This document shows, piece by piece, positions 6,507-14,747 of a stretch of DNA of 43,293 bases. The position numbers and the translations under genes were made by a program. The notes under the pieces were generated by a model, which was not told the DNA's origin, did no database searches, and saw only the letters and a list, made by a program, of their open reading frames with translations. The stretch is from Gallionella sp. (GTDB lineage Bacteria; Pseudomonadota; Gammaproteobacteria; Burkholderiales; Gallionellaceae): positions 1 to 43,293 of the forward strand of contig JAURZN010000001.1 of the NCBI GenBank assembly GCA_030653355.1, given 5' to 3'. Positions within the stretch are counted from its first letter, which is position 1. The number at the start of each line of letters is the position of its first letter.

Positions 6507-7430
6507 ATGGCAATACAATGGTTTCCGGGTCACATGACCTCGGCCCGCAGAAAAGCGGCCGAAACGATGGAATTCACGGACGTGATCATCGAAGTGCTGG
6601 ATGCGCGCGCGCCCGAGGCGAGCTGCAACCCGATGATCCGTGAGCTGCGCGAACACCGCCAGCGCCCTTGTCTGAAGATACTTAACAAGATCGACCTCGC
6701 CGATCCTGTCATCACGCAGGAGTGGCTGGACTATTACAACCGGCAGGAAGGCGTGAAAGCCGTCGCACTCAGCTGCAAGAGCGCGATCGATGCAGCGAAA
6801 GTACCCCGTCTCTGCCAGCCGCTCGCCCCGCATCGCAACGACAATCATAAACCACTGCGCCTGATGATCATGGGCATACCCAATGTCGGCAAATCCACAT
6901 TGATGAATATGCTGCTCAAGCGCCGCGTTGCCAATGTCGGCGACGAACCCGCTGTCACCAAGTCGCAGCAGTGCCACAAGATCAACGACCACATGACGCT
7001 GACCGATTCCCCCGGCCTGATGTGGCCCAAGATCGAACACGAAGAAGACGGCTATATGCTCGCGGCGATTCATGCGATCGGACGCAACGCGGTGATCGAG
7101 GAAGAAATAGCCGAACATCTCGCCAACAACCTGCTGGCGCGCTATCCGGAACGCCTCGCCGAACGCTTTAATCTGGATGTGAGCGAAATGGACGGCATCG
7201 GCCTGATCGAAGCGGTCGCCAAGAAGCGCGGCTGCCTGCTCAAAGGGCGCGGCGGCGAACTCGATCTGGAAAAAGCCTCCATCATCCTGCTGACCGAATA
7301 TCGCGCCGGCAAACTGGGCCGCATCAGCCTGGAATCCCCCGCGACGCGCGAGGCGATGATCAAAAATGCGCTGGAAAATCCGGTAAAGCCGCGCGTCCAC
7401 TCGCTGCGCGGCGAGCCGGACGACGCCTGA
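6507..7430 (+). CDS. ylqF: Circularly permuted ribosome-assembly GTPase YlqF/RbgA
   Basis: This 307-residue protein starts MAIQWFPGHMTSARRKA, the hallmark of YlqF/RbgA. The GTPase motifs appear in permuted order: NKIDLAD (G4), then GIPNVGKSTLMN (G1), then DSPGLMWPK (G3). RbgA helps late maturation of the 50S subunit. GAGG lies upstream of the ATG (6507). It heads a tight three-gene run with the RIO kinase (7 bp gap) and a methyltransferase (no gap). Confidence 0.95.
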   Translation: MAIQWFPGHMTSARRKAAETMEFTDVIIEVLDARAPEASCNPMIRELREHRQRPCLKILNKIDLADPVITQEWLDYYNRQEGVKAVALSCKSAIDAAKVPRLCQPLAPHRNDNHKPLRLMIMGIPNVGKSTLMNMLLKRRVANVGDEPAVTKSQQCHKINDHMTLTDSPGLMWPKIEHEEDGYMLAAIHAIGRNAVIEEEIAEHLANNLLARYPERLAERFNLDVSEMDGIGLIEAVAKKRGCLLKGRGGELDLEKASIILLTEYRAGKLGRISLESPATREAMIKNALENPVKPRVHSLRGEPDDA

Positions 7431-7437
7431 AGCCCCG

Positions 7438-8298
7438 ATGAAAACGCCGAAAAGAATAGCGCCACTCGTTGAGGACGGCCTGGTTGACGCAGTCTTGCGT
7501 CAACTGATGAGCGGGAAAGAGGCCACCGTCTATGTCGTGCAGTGCGGCGACGAAGTGCGTTGCGCCAAGGTGTACAAGGAAGCCAACCAGCGCGGCTTCC
7601 ATCAGGCGGTTCACTATACCGAAGGCCGAAAGGTAAAAAACAGCCGTCAGGCGCGCGCGATGGAAAAGGGCACCCGCTATGGCCGCCGTGAACAGGAGTC
7701 AGCATGGCAGCGCTCCGAGGTAGATGCCTTGTACAAACTCGCCGCCGCCGGTGTACGCGTACCCCAGCCCTTTGGTTTTTACGAGGGCGTACTGCTGATG
7801 GAGCTGGTCACCGATGCCGATGGCGCAGCCGCCCCCAGACTCAACGACCTGGAACTCGATGAAGCACAGGCGCGGGACTTTCACGGCAGGCTGATCCGCG
7901 AAGTGGTGCGCATGCTGTGCGCGGGCATCGTCCACGGCGATCTGTCGGAATTCAACATTCTGGTCGATGAACACGGCCCGGTCATCCTCGACCTGCCGCA
8001 GGCCGTTGATGCGGCCGCCAACAACAATGCCTGCCGCATGCTGGAGCGCGACATTGACAATCTGGCCGCTTATTTCGGCCAGTTCGCCCCCGATCTGCAC
8101 ACCACCCAGTACGGCAAGGAAATATGGGCGATCTACCAGCGCGGCGAACTTTTTCCCGACACGCCGCTGACTGGGCAGTTCGAACAACGCGAACAGGCCG
8201 CTGACGTAAATTCCGTGATGCGCGAAATCACCTCCGCACGCGACGATCATGCAGCAAAACTGCACTATCAGCAGATAAAAAGAGAAGAAGGCCGATAA
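7438..8298 (+). CDS. RIO-type serine protein kinase
   Basis: This 286-residue protein carries the RIO kinase core: a glycine-poor nucleotide loop SGKEATVYVVQ (about 25-35), CAKVYK with the ATP lysine, catalytic loop VHGDLSEFNILVD and metal motif VILDLPQAVD. These match the PA4780/RIO1-like bacterial branch. Archaeal and eukaryotic relatives act in ribosome maturation; the bacterial substrate is unknown. Lying directly after a ribosome-assembly GTPase supports a related role, though this is inference from context. Confidence 0.9.
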   Translation: MKTPKRIAPLVEDGLVDAVLRQLMSGKEATVYVVQCGDEVRCAKVYKEANQRGFHQAVHYTEGRKVKNSRQARAMEKGTRYGRREQESAWQRSEVDALYKLAAAGVRVPQPFGFYEGVLLMELVTDADGAAAPRLNDLELDEAQARDFHGRLIREVVRMLCAGIVHGDLSEFNILVDEHGPVILDLPQAVDAAANNNACRMLERDIDNLAAYFGQFAPDLHTTQYGKEIWAIYQRGELFPDTPLTGQFEQREQAADVNSVMREITSARDDHAAKLHYQQIKREEGR

Positions 8299-9522
8299 AT
8301 GAGCGATTACCCCACAATCCACTGGAACGAGGACGGCGAAGACAAATCAGCCCGCTGGCGCTCGGAAAGCGGCACCAAACCGCCCGCCAAGGTGATGATC
8401 GCCGACGATCGCATCACCGCCGATGTCGCTTATCGTCTGGCCTGCGAAGGCACAGCGCTGCTGTGGCGCGGAGATTTTCAAAATGCACGCCAACTGTTGC
8501 AGGCAATGACGCGACGCGCAAACCAGAAACCCAAAAAAAACAAAAAGATAGCCACCTCACCTAACGGGCAAGCCCGTTTCCCTCACCTCAATCCTCTCCC
8601 GCTAGCGGGAGAGGAGGCAAACGTATCGCTACGCGAACTTCAAGCCAGGGAAGCCTTCCATCTGCATCGTCAGGCGCAATCGCAGCGCGCCCGCACGCTG
8701 GGCATGCTGCTGCTGCCGTTCAACGCAGACCACAGCGTACCGCTGCGCCGCGCACCCGATGTGCATCTGGCGTGTACGGACGCATACGGTGCCGCGTCAG
8801 AACCTTATATTGCTTCGCTGCGCGGTTTGCAGGGTCTGATAGGCGCCTACGAATGGCGCAAGAATGGCGTGGAAATACCCGCACTTCAGGCGCGCATACA
8901 TCCGCATTACGGCGTGTTCGCACCGATACGCGGCGAATACGTGGATCTGGTGAATGAGGCTCCGCTGCCCGCGCTGAAAACCGCCTTTGACATCGGCACA
9001 GGAACAGGTGTGCTGGCCGCGGTACTGGCCCGCCGCGGCATCAAACACATCGTCGCCACCGATCAGGATGAACGCGCACTGGCTTGTGCCCGTGAAAATT
9101 TGACGCGTCTGGGATTGAACGCACAGGTTGACGTTGTGCAGGCCGACCTCTTCCCGGAAGGACGCGCAGCTTTGATCGTATGCAACCCGCCGTGGGTTCC
9201 GGCTCGACCCAGCTCACCGCTTGAATACGCCGTATTCGACCCGGATAGCCGCATGCTGCTCGGATTCCTCAATGGACTGGCCGCCCACCTGGAGACTGGC
9301 GGAGAAGGCTGGCTGATACTCTCAGACCTGGCCGAACATCTGGGTCTGCGCACGCGCGCCGAATTGCTTGCCGCGATTGCGGCGGCGGGCTTGCAAGTCA
9401 TGGAAAATATAGATGTAAAACCGCACCACCCCCGCGTCTCTGACACCAGCGACCCGCTACACGCAGCGCGCGCGGCAGAACTGACCTCACTTTGGCGACT
9501 AACGGCAAAACCCACCAACTAA
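8299..9522 (+). CDS. Class I SAM-dependent methyltransferase (MTS type) with in-frame repeat insert
   Basis: Start ATG follows the RIO stop directly (TAA-ATG). The C-terminal domain (from about residue 225) has AFDIGTGTGVLAAVLARRG (SAM motif I), ATDQDERAL (motif II) and IVCNPPWVP (catalytic NPPW), the signature of N- and guanine-directed methyltransferases such as PrmC and RsmC/RlmG. The N-terminal part (LLWRGDFQNARQLLQAMTRR...AREAFHLHRQAQ) is less familiar. Residues 84-115 (IATSPNGQARFPHLN...) are a translated palindromic intergenic repeat, see 8548-8643. The stop at 9520-9522 touches the heptamer array. Substrate unknown; ribosomal RNA or protein is plausible from the neighbours. Confidence 0.8.
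   Translation: MSDYPTIHWNEDGEDKSARWRSESGTKPPAKVMIADDRITADVAYRLACEGTALLWRGDFQNARQLLQAMTRRANQKPKKNKKIATSPNGQARFPHLNPLPLAGEEANVSLRELQAREAFHLHRQAQSQRARTLGMLLLPFNADHSVPLRRAPDVHLACTDAYGAASEPYIASLRGLQGLIGAYEWRKNGVEIPALQARIHPHYGVFAPIRGEYVDLVNEAPLPALKTAFDIGTGTGVLAAVLARRGIKHIVATDQDERALACARENLTRLGLNAQVDVVQADLFPEGRAALIVCNPPWVPARPSSPLEYAVFDPDSRMLLGFLNGLAAHLETGGEGWLILSDLAEHLGLRTRAELLAAIAAAGLQVMENIDVKPHHPRVSDTSDPLHAARAAELTSLWRLTAKPTN
8548..8643 (+). repeat. Palindromic repeat inserted in frame in the methyltransferase gene
   Basis: Two hairpins lie side by side: AACGGGC-AA-GCCCGTT (8563-8578) and a perfect 24-nt palindrome at 8592-8615 with centre CTAG. The encoded text (PHLNPLPLAGEEANVSLREL) is the familiar translation of a common intergenic repeat, and interrupts a basic linker between RRANQKPKK and AREAFHLHRQ. 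The 96-bp estimate keeps the frame. Confidence 0.7.
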
Positions 9523-9598
9523 CCACTCACCACTCACCACTCACCACTCACCACTCACCACTCACCACTCACCACTAACGACTAACGACTAACGACTA
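9522..9598. repeat. Heptanucleotide tandem array: ACCACTC x7, ACCACTA x1, ACGACTA x3
   Basis: Eleven contiguous 7-bp units (77 bp) with two stepwise base changes along the array. It fills the gap between two convergent genes: the methyltransferase stop (9520-9522) shares its first base, and the last codons and stop of the amidotransferase (stop at 9582-9584) lie within it. Confidence 0.97.
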
Positions 9599-11369
9599 GC
9601 ACATCCACATTGATCTGTAGCCACCATTCCAGCAAGGCCAGATGCCACAATTTGCTACCCTGAATACGCGTCAGATGCGCCTCCGGCGCGGCCAGCAATT
9701 TCTCCACATAGCTGCGCCGATACAGGCCACGCTTAATACAAGCCTCTGAATTCAGGATGCCGCGTATCCGTTCGAGGAAATCACCGCGCAGATACTTCAG
9801 CGCGGGCACCGGAAAATAACCTTTGGGGCGATCTATCACAGCGTCCGGGATCAGGCCGCGCGCCACAGCCTTGATCGGAAACTTGCCGCCCTCCTTCAGC
9901 CTCAATTCAGGCGGCATTTTTGCGGCCAATTCCACCAGCTCGTGATCCAGAAACGGCACGCGGGCTTCCAAGCCCCAGGCCATCGTCATGTTATCCACGC
10001 GCTTCACCGGATCATCCACCATCAGCCGCGTTACATCCAGCCGCAAAACCTGATCGAGGAATTCTGTAGCACCCGGTTGTTGCAACTGTTCCTCCACCCA
10101 GGCGGTGGTAACGTCCGGGATATCGTAGTCTTCCGTCATCATTTCCAGATATTCGGCATGATCGCGATCGAAGTAATGACGCGCAAAGCGCTCCACGGGC
10201 GTGCCGTTTTCCGCCGCCATGCGCGGATACCAGAAGTAGCCGCCGAACACCTCGTCCGCGCCCTGCCCTGCCAACACGACCTTCATCTCGTGCGACACCT
10301 GCTCACCCAGCAAGTAAAACGCGGCGACATCGTAACTCGGCATCGGCTCGGACATCTGTGCGATCACATCCGGTAAATGCCCAAGCATTTCTGCGTTGGG
10401 CAACGAAAATTTGTGATGTCGGGTATTAAAAAGCTTGGCCACAAAATCGGAATACTCAAACTCGTCGGCCTGTTCGTCCGCCACTTGCTCGAAACCTATG
10501 GAAAACGTGTTTAATTCATCCGTATGCTCGGCCAGCAACGCCACCAGCAGACTCGAATCCAGCCCGCCGGAAAGCAGCACGCCTATAGGCACATCGGAAG
10601 CCAGACGATGGCGCTCCACCGCACGCCGCAATACCGTGCGCGTCGCGTCCAGCCAGTCCTGCTCAGAAAGCGTTTGCTCGGGACGGGTCGCATCCAGCGT
10701 CCAATAACGACGTTGCGTCACTTCGCCTGCAGCAGAGAAACGCAAAGTGTGCGCAGGGGGCAGTTTTTTAATCCCCTGAAGTATCGTACGCGGGGCGGGT
10801 ACTACGCCGTGCAGGGTGAAATGCTGGTGCAGCGCGATCAGATCGAGACGGGTATTCACCCCACCCCCCGCCAGCAATGCTTGCGGCGTAGAAGCAAAAC
10901 GCAGCCGGGCATCATCCAGCGTGTGATACAGCGGCTTGATACCCAGCCGGTCGCGCGCGAGGAACAGTGACTGGTCACGCAGGTCCCATATGACGAAGGC
11001 AAACATGCCGTAAAAGCGCTGTACGCATTGCTCGCCCCATGCGTGATACGCCTTGAGGATCACCTCGGTGTCGCCCTCTGAAAAGAACGCATAGCCCATC
11101 TCCACCAATTCTGCGCGCAGTTCTTTGTAGTTATAGATGCTGCCGTTGAATACCAGTGCCAGGCGCAATTCTTCGTCCAGCATAGGCTGGTCTGCGTGAC
11201 TGGAAAGATCAATGACCGCCAGTCGCCGATGACCCAATGCAAGCGGGCCATCATTGTAGTAACCCTCGTGATCCGGCCCGCGCCGCGCCAGACGCGCAGT
11301 CATGCGCTTGAGCGCCTCCATGTCGGGCGCAAGTTGATCGAAGCGTAATTCACCGCAAATGCCGCACAT
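9582..11369 (-). CDS. asnO: Asparagine-synthetase-like amidotransferase, N-acetylglutaminylglutamine amide (NAGGN) type
   Basis: The start is set at 11369 so that MCGICGE exposes Cys2, the N-terminal nucleophile of class II glutamine amidotransferases; a start 4 codons earlier would block it. The protein has 595 residues. RRGPDHEGYYNDGPLALGHRRL and FNGSIYNYKELR belong to the glutaminase domain. LLSGGLDSSLLVALLAE is the PP-loop of the synthetase domain, and GQGADEVFGGY follows it. Length and the C-terminal block RPKGYFPVPALKYLRGDF fit the branch that amidates N-acetylglutaminylglutamine to the osmolyte NAGGN rather than AsnB. Its usual partner, the ligase Ngg, is not in the window. The last codons (LVVSR-stop) are written in heptamer repeat sequence. 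Confidence 0.8.
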   Translation of the reverse strand: MCGICGELRFDQLAPDMEALKRMTARLARRGPDHEGYYNDGPLALGHRRLAVIDLSSHADQPMLDEELRLALVFNGSIYNYKELRAELVEMGYAFFSEGDTEVILKAYHAWGEQCVQRFYGMFAFVIWDLRDQSLFLARDRLGIKPLYHTLDDARLRFASTPQALLAGGGVNTRLDLIALHQHFTLHGVVPAPRTILQGIKKLPPAHTLRFSAAGEVTQRRYWTLDATRPEQTLSEQDWLDATRTVLRRAVERHRLASDVPIGVLLSGGLDSSLLVALLAEHTDELNTFSIGFEQVADEQADEFEYSDFVAKLFNTRHHKFSLPNAEMLGHLPDVIAQMSEPMPSYDVAAFYLLGEQVSHEMKVVLAGQGADEVFGGYFWYPRMAAENGTPVERFARHYFDRDHAEYLEMMTEDYDIPDVTTAWVEEQLQQPGATEFLDQVLRLDVTRLMVDDPVKRVDNMTMAWGLEARVPFLDHELVELAAKMPPELRLKEGGKFPIKAVARGLIPDAVIDRPKGYFPVPALKYLRGDFLERIRGILNSEACIKRGLYRRSYVEKLLAAPEAHLTRIQGSKLWHLALLEWWLQINVDVLVVSR

Positions 11370-11405
11370 GCCAAACTCCAATAAATTCGCAAGCCGGATT
11401 ATCGC

Positions 11406-11546
11406 TTACAGAGAGGGATTAAGGATATGCTGATTGTCATGCTCGTAAAACCAGTGAAGCGCAGTTTCGAGAGACAGTCTGCGGGTGAGCCATTTACGGG
11501 CAGCGTCACCAGCGTGCGCTGGCCGTGCAAAATGGTGTGTACTTCA
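11406..11546 (-). pseudogene. Possible 3' remnant of an unidentified gene
   Basis: One minus-strand frame reads ARKWLTRRLSLETALHWFYE, then HDNQHILNPSL and a TAA at 11406-11408. The amino-acid make-up looks like a true protein C-terminus. The frame is closed by TGA after about 46 codons upstream and has no good start, so it would be a truncated gene end. It lies 37 bp before the amidotransferase start. I do not recognise the family, and chance cannot be excluded. Confidence 0.3.
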
Positions 11547-11599
11547 AGAAATGCTCGAATGTAATCTTCAATCCGGCAGACGTGGCCTGCGCGGAATTA

Positions 11600-11623
11600 A
11601 TCAGCCGTCCGAAAACGGCTGAT
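11600..11623 (-). terminator. Hairpin downstream of the tusE-like gene
   Basis: ATCAGCCGT and ACGGCTGAT are perfect 9-bp arms around a 6-nt loop, 6 bp after the stop of the minus-strand gene. No strong T-tract follows, so its efficiency as an intrinsic terminator is uncertain. Confidence 0.6.
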
Positions 11624-11628
11624 AATAC

Positions 11629-11922
11629 TCAGACGCAACCCGTCGGTTTGGGCATGCCGCCGTATTTGGTTATCGGCTTCATCGGGCCCGTCATCCACAA
11701 CTCGAAGACCTCTTTCTGATCTTCTCCGATGTGCTTGGAAAACTTGCGTATCGGCGGCACCGAACCGAATTGCTCGTAAAATTCACGCGCCTTCATGATC
11801 TGATCCCATTTTTTTTCATTCAACTCGTAACCATCCGCCTCGGCCATCGCACGACCGATATCCTCCGACCAGTCACTCATATCAACCAGATAACCATCAC
11901 CATCACGATTTGGGAGTTCCAT
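11629..11922 (-). CDS. DsrC/TusE-family sulfur carrier protein, single-cysteine type
   Basis: This 97-residue protein (ATG 11922, AAAGG about 8 nt upstream; a GTG two codons earlier is possible) shows the family pattern: WSEDIGRAMAEADGYELNEK, then FYEQFGSVPPIRKFSKHIG, ending KYGGMPKPTGCV. The penultimate Cys (CysA) carries the persulfide. In true DsrC a second Cys (CysB) sits 11 residues earlier; here that position is Thr (ITKYGG). It is therefore TusE-like, able to relay sulfur but not to form the DsrC trisulfide/disulfide. TusE serves tRNA 2-thiouridine synthesis, but no tusBCD is present. It follows the unknown 395-residue gene by 84 bp on the same strand. Confidence 0.85.
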   Translation of the reverse strand: MELPNRDGDGYLVDMSDWSEDIGRAMAEADGYELNEKKWDQIMKAREFYEQFGSVPPIRKFSKHIGEDQKEVFELWMTGPMKPITKYGGMPKPTGCV

Positions 11923-12006
11923 ATTCACAACCTTTCACATAAAGTTAATATTAGGGAACGACTATATATTGCCCGACAAAACTAGTCAAGCATTGTACTC
12001 TTCCCT

Positions 12007-13194
12007 TTATTCCCTAGGCCAGTAGTCGGTGGCTATGCCCTCACCCAGATCAGCATCGATCAGCCGTCGGCGCACCTCAAGCAGGCGTTCGATCAGCGCG
12101 GGCTCAAATCCGGCATACGCTTCCGCGTCCGGTTTGCGACTCACCACCACACCCAGCAATTCGGTAATCGCATTGCCTATGGAGTTCTGGCTGATGGTCA
12201 CGATCAGTCTGCCCGCATCATTGCGATAGATCAGCTGCTTGAATGCGGGCTGCCAGCGTATCGCACTTGCATACTTCACATCCGCGATACAGTGATTACG
12301 CACCTTCTTCGCGGTCTTCATAAAATCGTTATTGAACAGCAGCACACTCTCCACCTGCTCAGGGAAATACACATCCGGCAGCATGGGCGCGTTATGCGTG
12401 GAAACTTGCGAAAAGAAAGTGCGATAAAAATCAATGAAGCCCTTCAGCACCTCATCGTATTCCCGCCAGAAAGATACGTCCCTGAGTGCATCCGCCCCAC
12501 CCTGTATTTCCCAACTGGGCAATCCCTGCGGATAGCCAGTCAGGCCGATGCGGGCATCGTCTCCGCTCACCGGTTTAAGGATTTTCAGATTCAGCGCCCT
12601 GGAAAAAAATTCGCGATACACATCGCGCATATAAGCCTGAAACAAACTATGCTGACCACCGTCGGTCAAGTTGGGATTGTTGCTGTCGGCCAGCCGGGCA
12701 TCGCGTAACTGTTGCTTGGGGAAAACCACAAAATGATTGTGCAGCATGCGTATACTGGGCACGCCCGGAGAAGTCAGCGGCCAGGTCGCATCCAGGCTCG
12801 CCTCACCCGCCAGAATCAGCGCCTCGTCCGGATCGGGATATTGCTCCAGCATGTAGTCGATGATGATCTGGTTCATCCGGTTCCAGACATGCTTCACATT
12901 GTCCGCAACCTGCGTGCGCCGTACCGGCCGCCCCAGGGGATTGAGTATCGTCCTGGAAGTATTGTAAATAATGGAACAATCGAACTCGGTGCTGTGTCCC
13001 AGCGCCTTGCGATAGAGCAACAGATTTTCCGGGTTGATCAGCAAACCATTGTTGTTCACCAGATCATTCAGATTCTCGGTGCTGTTGAAAAACTCGTTGT
13101 GCTTCATCCCCTCCGGCACTTCCAGCGGAATAGGTCTGAAGGGCGTTAACACTTCGCGCGGCCCGATTTGAGCCGGTTGCTGAAAAATGCTCAT
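12007..13194 (-). CDS. Unrecognised 395-residue protein upstream of the TusE-like gene
   Basis: I do not recognise this family. AAGGAG lies 6 bp before the ATG, so it is well expressed in principle. It is soluble (no signal peptide or membrane segment), with motifs that look conserved: GLLINPENLLLYRKALGHST, SRTILNPLGRP, LAGEASLDATWP, VPSIRMLHNHFVVFPK, GLPSWEIQGGAD and FYRTFFSQVSTHNAPMLPD. HNHF after a hydrophobic strand is loosely like the His motif of the HIT/GalT superfamily, but there is no H-x-H-x-Q or other supporting motif, so this is only a hint. The next gene on the strand encodes a DsrC/TusE-type protein, and a shared transcript is likely. Confidence 0.75.
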   Translation of the reverse strand: MSIFQQPAQIGPREVLTPFRPIPLEVPEGMKHNEFFNSTENLNDLVNNNGLLINPENLLLYRKALGHSTEFDCSIIYNTSRTILNPLGRPVRRTQVADNVKHVWNRMNQIIIDYMLEQYPDPDEALILAGEASLDATWPLTSPGVPSIRMLHNHFVVFPKQQLRDARLADSNNPNLTDGGQHSLFQAYMRDVYREFFSRALNLKILKPVSGDDARIGLTGYPQGLPSWEIQGGADALRDVSFWREYDEVLKGFIDFYRTFFSQVSTHNAPMLPDVYFPEQVESVLLFNNDFMKTAKKVRNHCIADVKYASAIRWQPAFKQLIYRNDAGRLIVTISQNSIGNAITELLGVVVSRKPDAEAYAGFEPALIERLLEVRRRLIDADLGEGIATDYWPRE

Positions 13195-13436
13195 CTACTT
13201 CTCCTTGCACAACTACAGGGCAAATTTCCCTGATCGTTTGTCAATTTTCAAACTCCCCTGGCCTGCTTTTCTGAACCTATACATTTCTCGCGTGTTGGAC
13301 GGACTTCTTGCGTGTTGCACACATAATCGCCACAACCTGAACGGATTGTACGCTGCTGCCGCAAACAGAAATACGCATAAAATGCTTGAGCGCCATTCTA
13401 CCTGCCACCCACAGCGATAGCAGCTTCAGCGTCCTG

Positions 13437-14747
13437 TCAGGGAATAGTCAGCCGCGCTTCCGTACCGCCGCCCTCGCGTGGCAATAGTGCTATTTTCCAG
13501 CCATTAATATCTGCTAGTTGGCGCGCAATCGCCAGGCCCAGTCCGCTACCGCCGGTAGTGCTGCTGCGCGATGATTCGAGCCGGTAAAAAGGCTGGAATA
13601 CGTTTTCCACCTGATCAGGAGGGATGCCGGGGCCACGGTCGAGCACACGGATGAGTGCAATGCTGTTTGTGCAGTCACACTCAATGTCCACCGCCTTGCC
13701 TGCACCGTAACGCACCGCATTGCCGATCAGGTTAGCCAATATGCGCCGCAGGGCCATATGACCGATAGAACGCAGACAAAAGCCTTGCGGCTGAAAGGAA
13801 ATTTCCGCACCCTCGCTTCTGGCATTGTCGGCCAGCTCCTGCAACATCTGATTAACATCAATTTCCTGAGCCGCCTCCTTTTGCAGCCCTCGACTAAACG
13901 CCAGAAACTCGCCGATGAGGCGGTTCATTTCCTCCAGATCATTTTGCAGTCGCGCGACGATTTTAGGATTCGCATTTTCCGGCAACATTTCCATCGCCAG
14001 ACGCATGCGCGCCAGCGGCGTGCGCAGGTCGTGGGAAATTCCGGCCAGCAGAATGGTGCGGTTGGCGAGCAACTCCTGCACCTGCAACGCCATTTGATTA
14101 AAGGCGCGCGCCAGATTGGCCAGCTCCTCAGGGCCGCTTTCCGGCAATGCCTCCGGAACATGGCCTTGTCCGACGTGCCTCGCCGCATCTGAAAGTCGTT
14201 TCAGCGGGCGTGTAATGCGCCGCGCCAGAATGACGGCAGTAATCAGCGTAAGCGCAATGGTTGCAGCCAATACCAGCAACAACGCCAATGGCGGCTGTAT
14301 GCCCAGTTGATCGCGTGAAAAACCGATGCGTATCAGCTTCCCGCCGGTGTGAATTTCAGCCCAGAACCAGGTCTGTTCCCATTCCGTGGTTTTGATGCGA
14401 ATATTTTCCCCGGTGCGCGCTTCAAGGGCATTTTCGAGCAGAGTCAAATAGGGGAAATAGCGCTCGTAACCTGGCATGACTGTAGTGTCATCGAACAACC
14501 AGAGGTGATGTTTTTTGGCTAATTCAAGACCAAAAGCTGCGCGCGTTTGCGGAGGCAATTCTACCCAGGTCTGGGCCGACAACACCATGAGAGCGGCGAG
14601 ATCATCCGCTGAGCGTTTAGCCATCGGCAACATGATAAAGTACGCAGTAACAGCGAGTGTGATGAGCTGAAAGGCCATCAAAGCGAGTGCCACCGTGGTG
14701 GCTGTGCTGCGAAACAGTGTGGTGCGCTTGCGACGGAAAAACATCAT
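13437..14747 (-). CDS. EnvZ-type sensor histidine kinase
   Basis: Start 14747 (MMFFRRKRTTLF) overlaps the regulator stop by 4 bp; the longer frame to 14789 lies inside that gene. The 436-residue protein has a membrane segment at about 18-40, a periplasmic sensor of about 120 residues, a second membrane segment (LALLLVLAATIALTLITAVI), HAMP (RRITRPLKRLSDAARHV), H-box GISHDLRTPLARMR with the phospho-His, N-box NLIGNAVRYG, DRGPGIPP and GGSGLGLAIARQ. The EnvZ/RstB-type layout is complete. The signal sensed is unknown. Confidence 0.93.
   Translation of the reverse strand: MMFFRRKRTTLFRSTATTVALALMAFQLITLAVTAYFIMLPMAKRSADDLAALMVLSAQTWVELPPQTRAAFGLELAKKHHLWLFDDTTVMPGYERYFPYLTLLENALEARTGENIRIKTTEWEQTWFWAEIHTGGKLIRIGFSRDQLGIQPPLALLLVLAATIALTLITAVILARRITRPLKRLSDAARHVGQGHVPEALPESGPEELANLARAFNQMALQVQELLANRTILLAGISHDLRTPLARMRLAMEMLPENANPKIVARLQNDLEEMNRLIGEFLAFSRGLQKEAAQEIDVNQMLQELADNARSEGAEISFQPQGFCLRSIGHMALRRILANLIGNAVRYGAGKAVDIECDCTNSIALIRVLDRGPGIPPDQVENVFQPFYRLESSRSSTTGGSGLGLAIARQLADINGWKIALLPREGGGTEARLTIP

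Noticed and set aside
6432-7400. 322-residue minus-strand frame opposite ylqF
   Set aside because: It is the antisense shadow of a clear GTPase gene; composition is His/Gln rich as expected for such shadows.
9522-9598. CRISPR array
   Set aside because: The units are contiguous 7-mers without spacers; no cas genes are present.
13187-13420. 77-residue plus-strand frame in the gap upstream of the 395-residue gene
   Set aside because: No ribosome-binding site, overlaps the start of the minus-strand gene, no recognisable family; the gap more likely holds its promoter.
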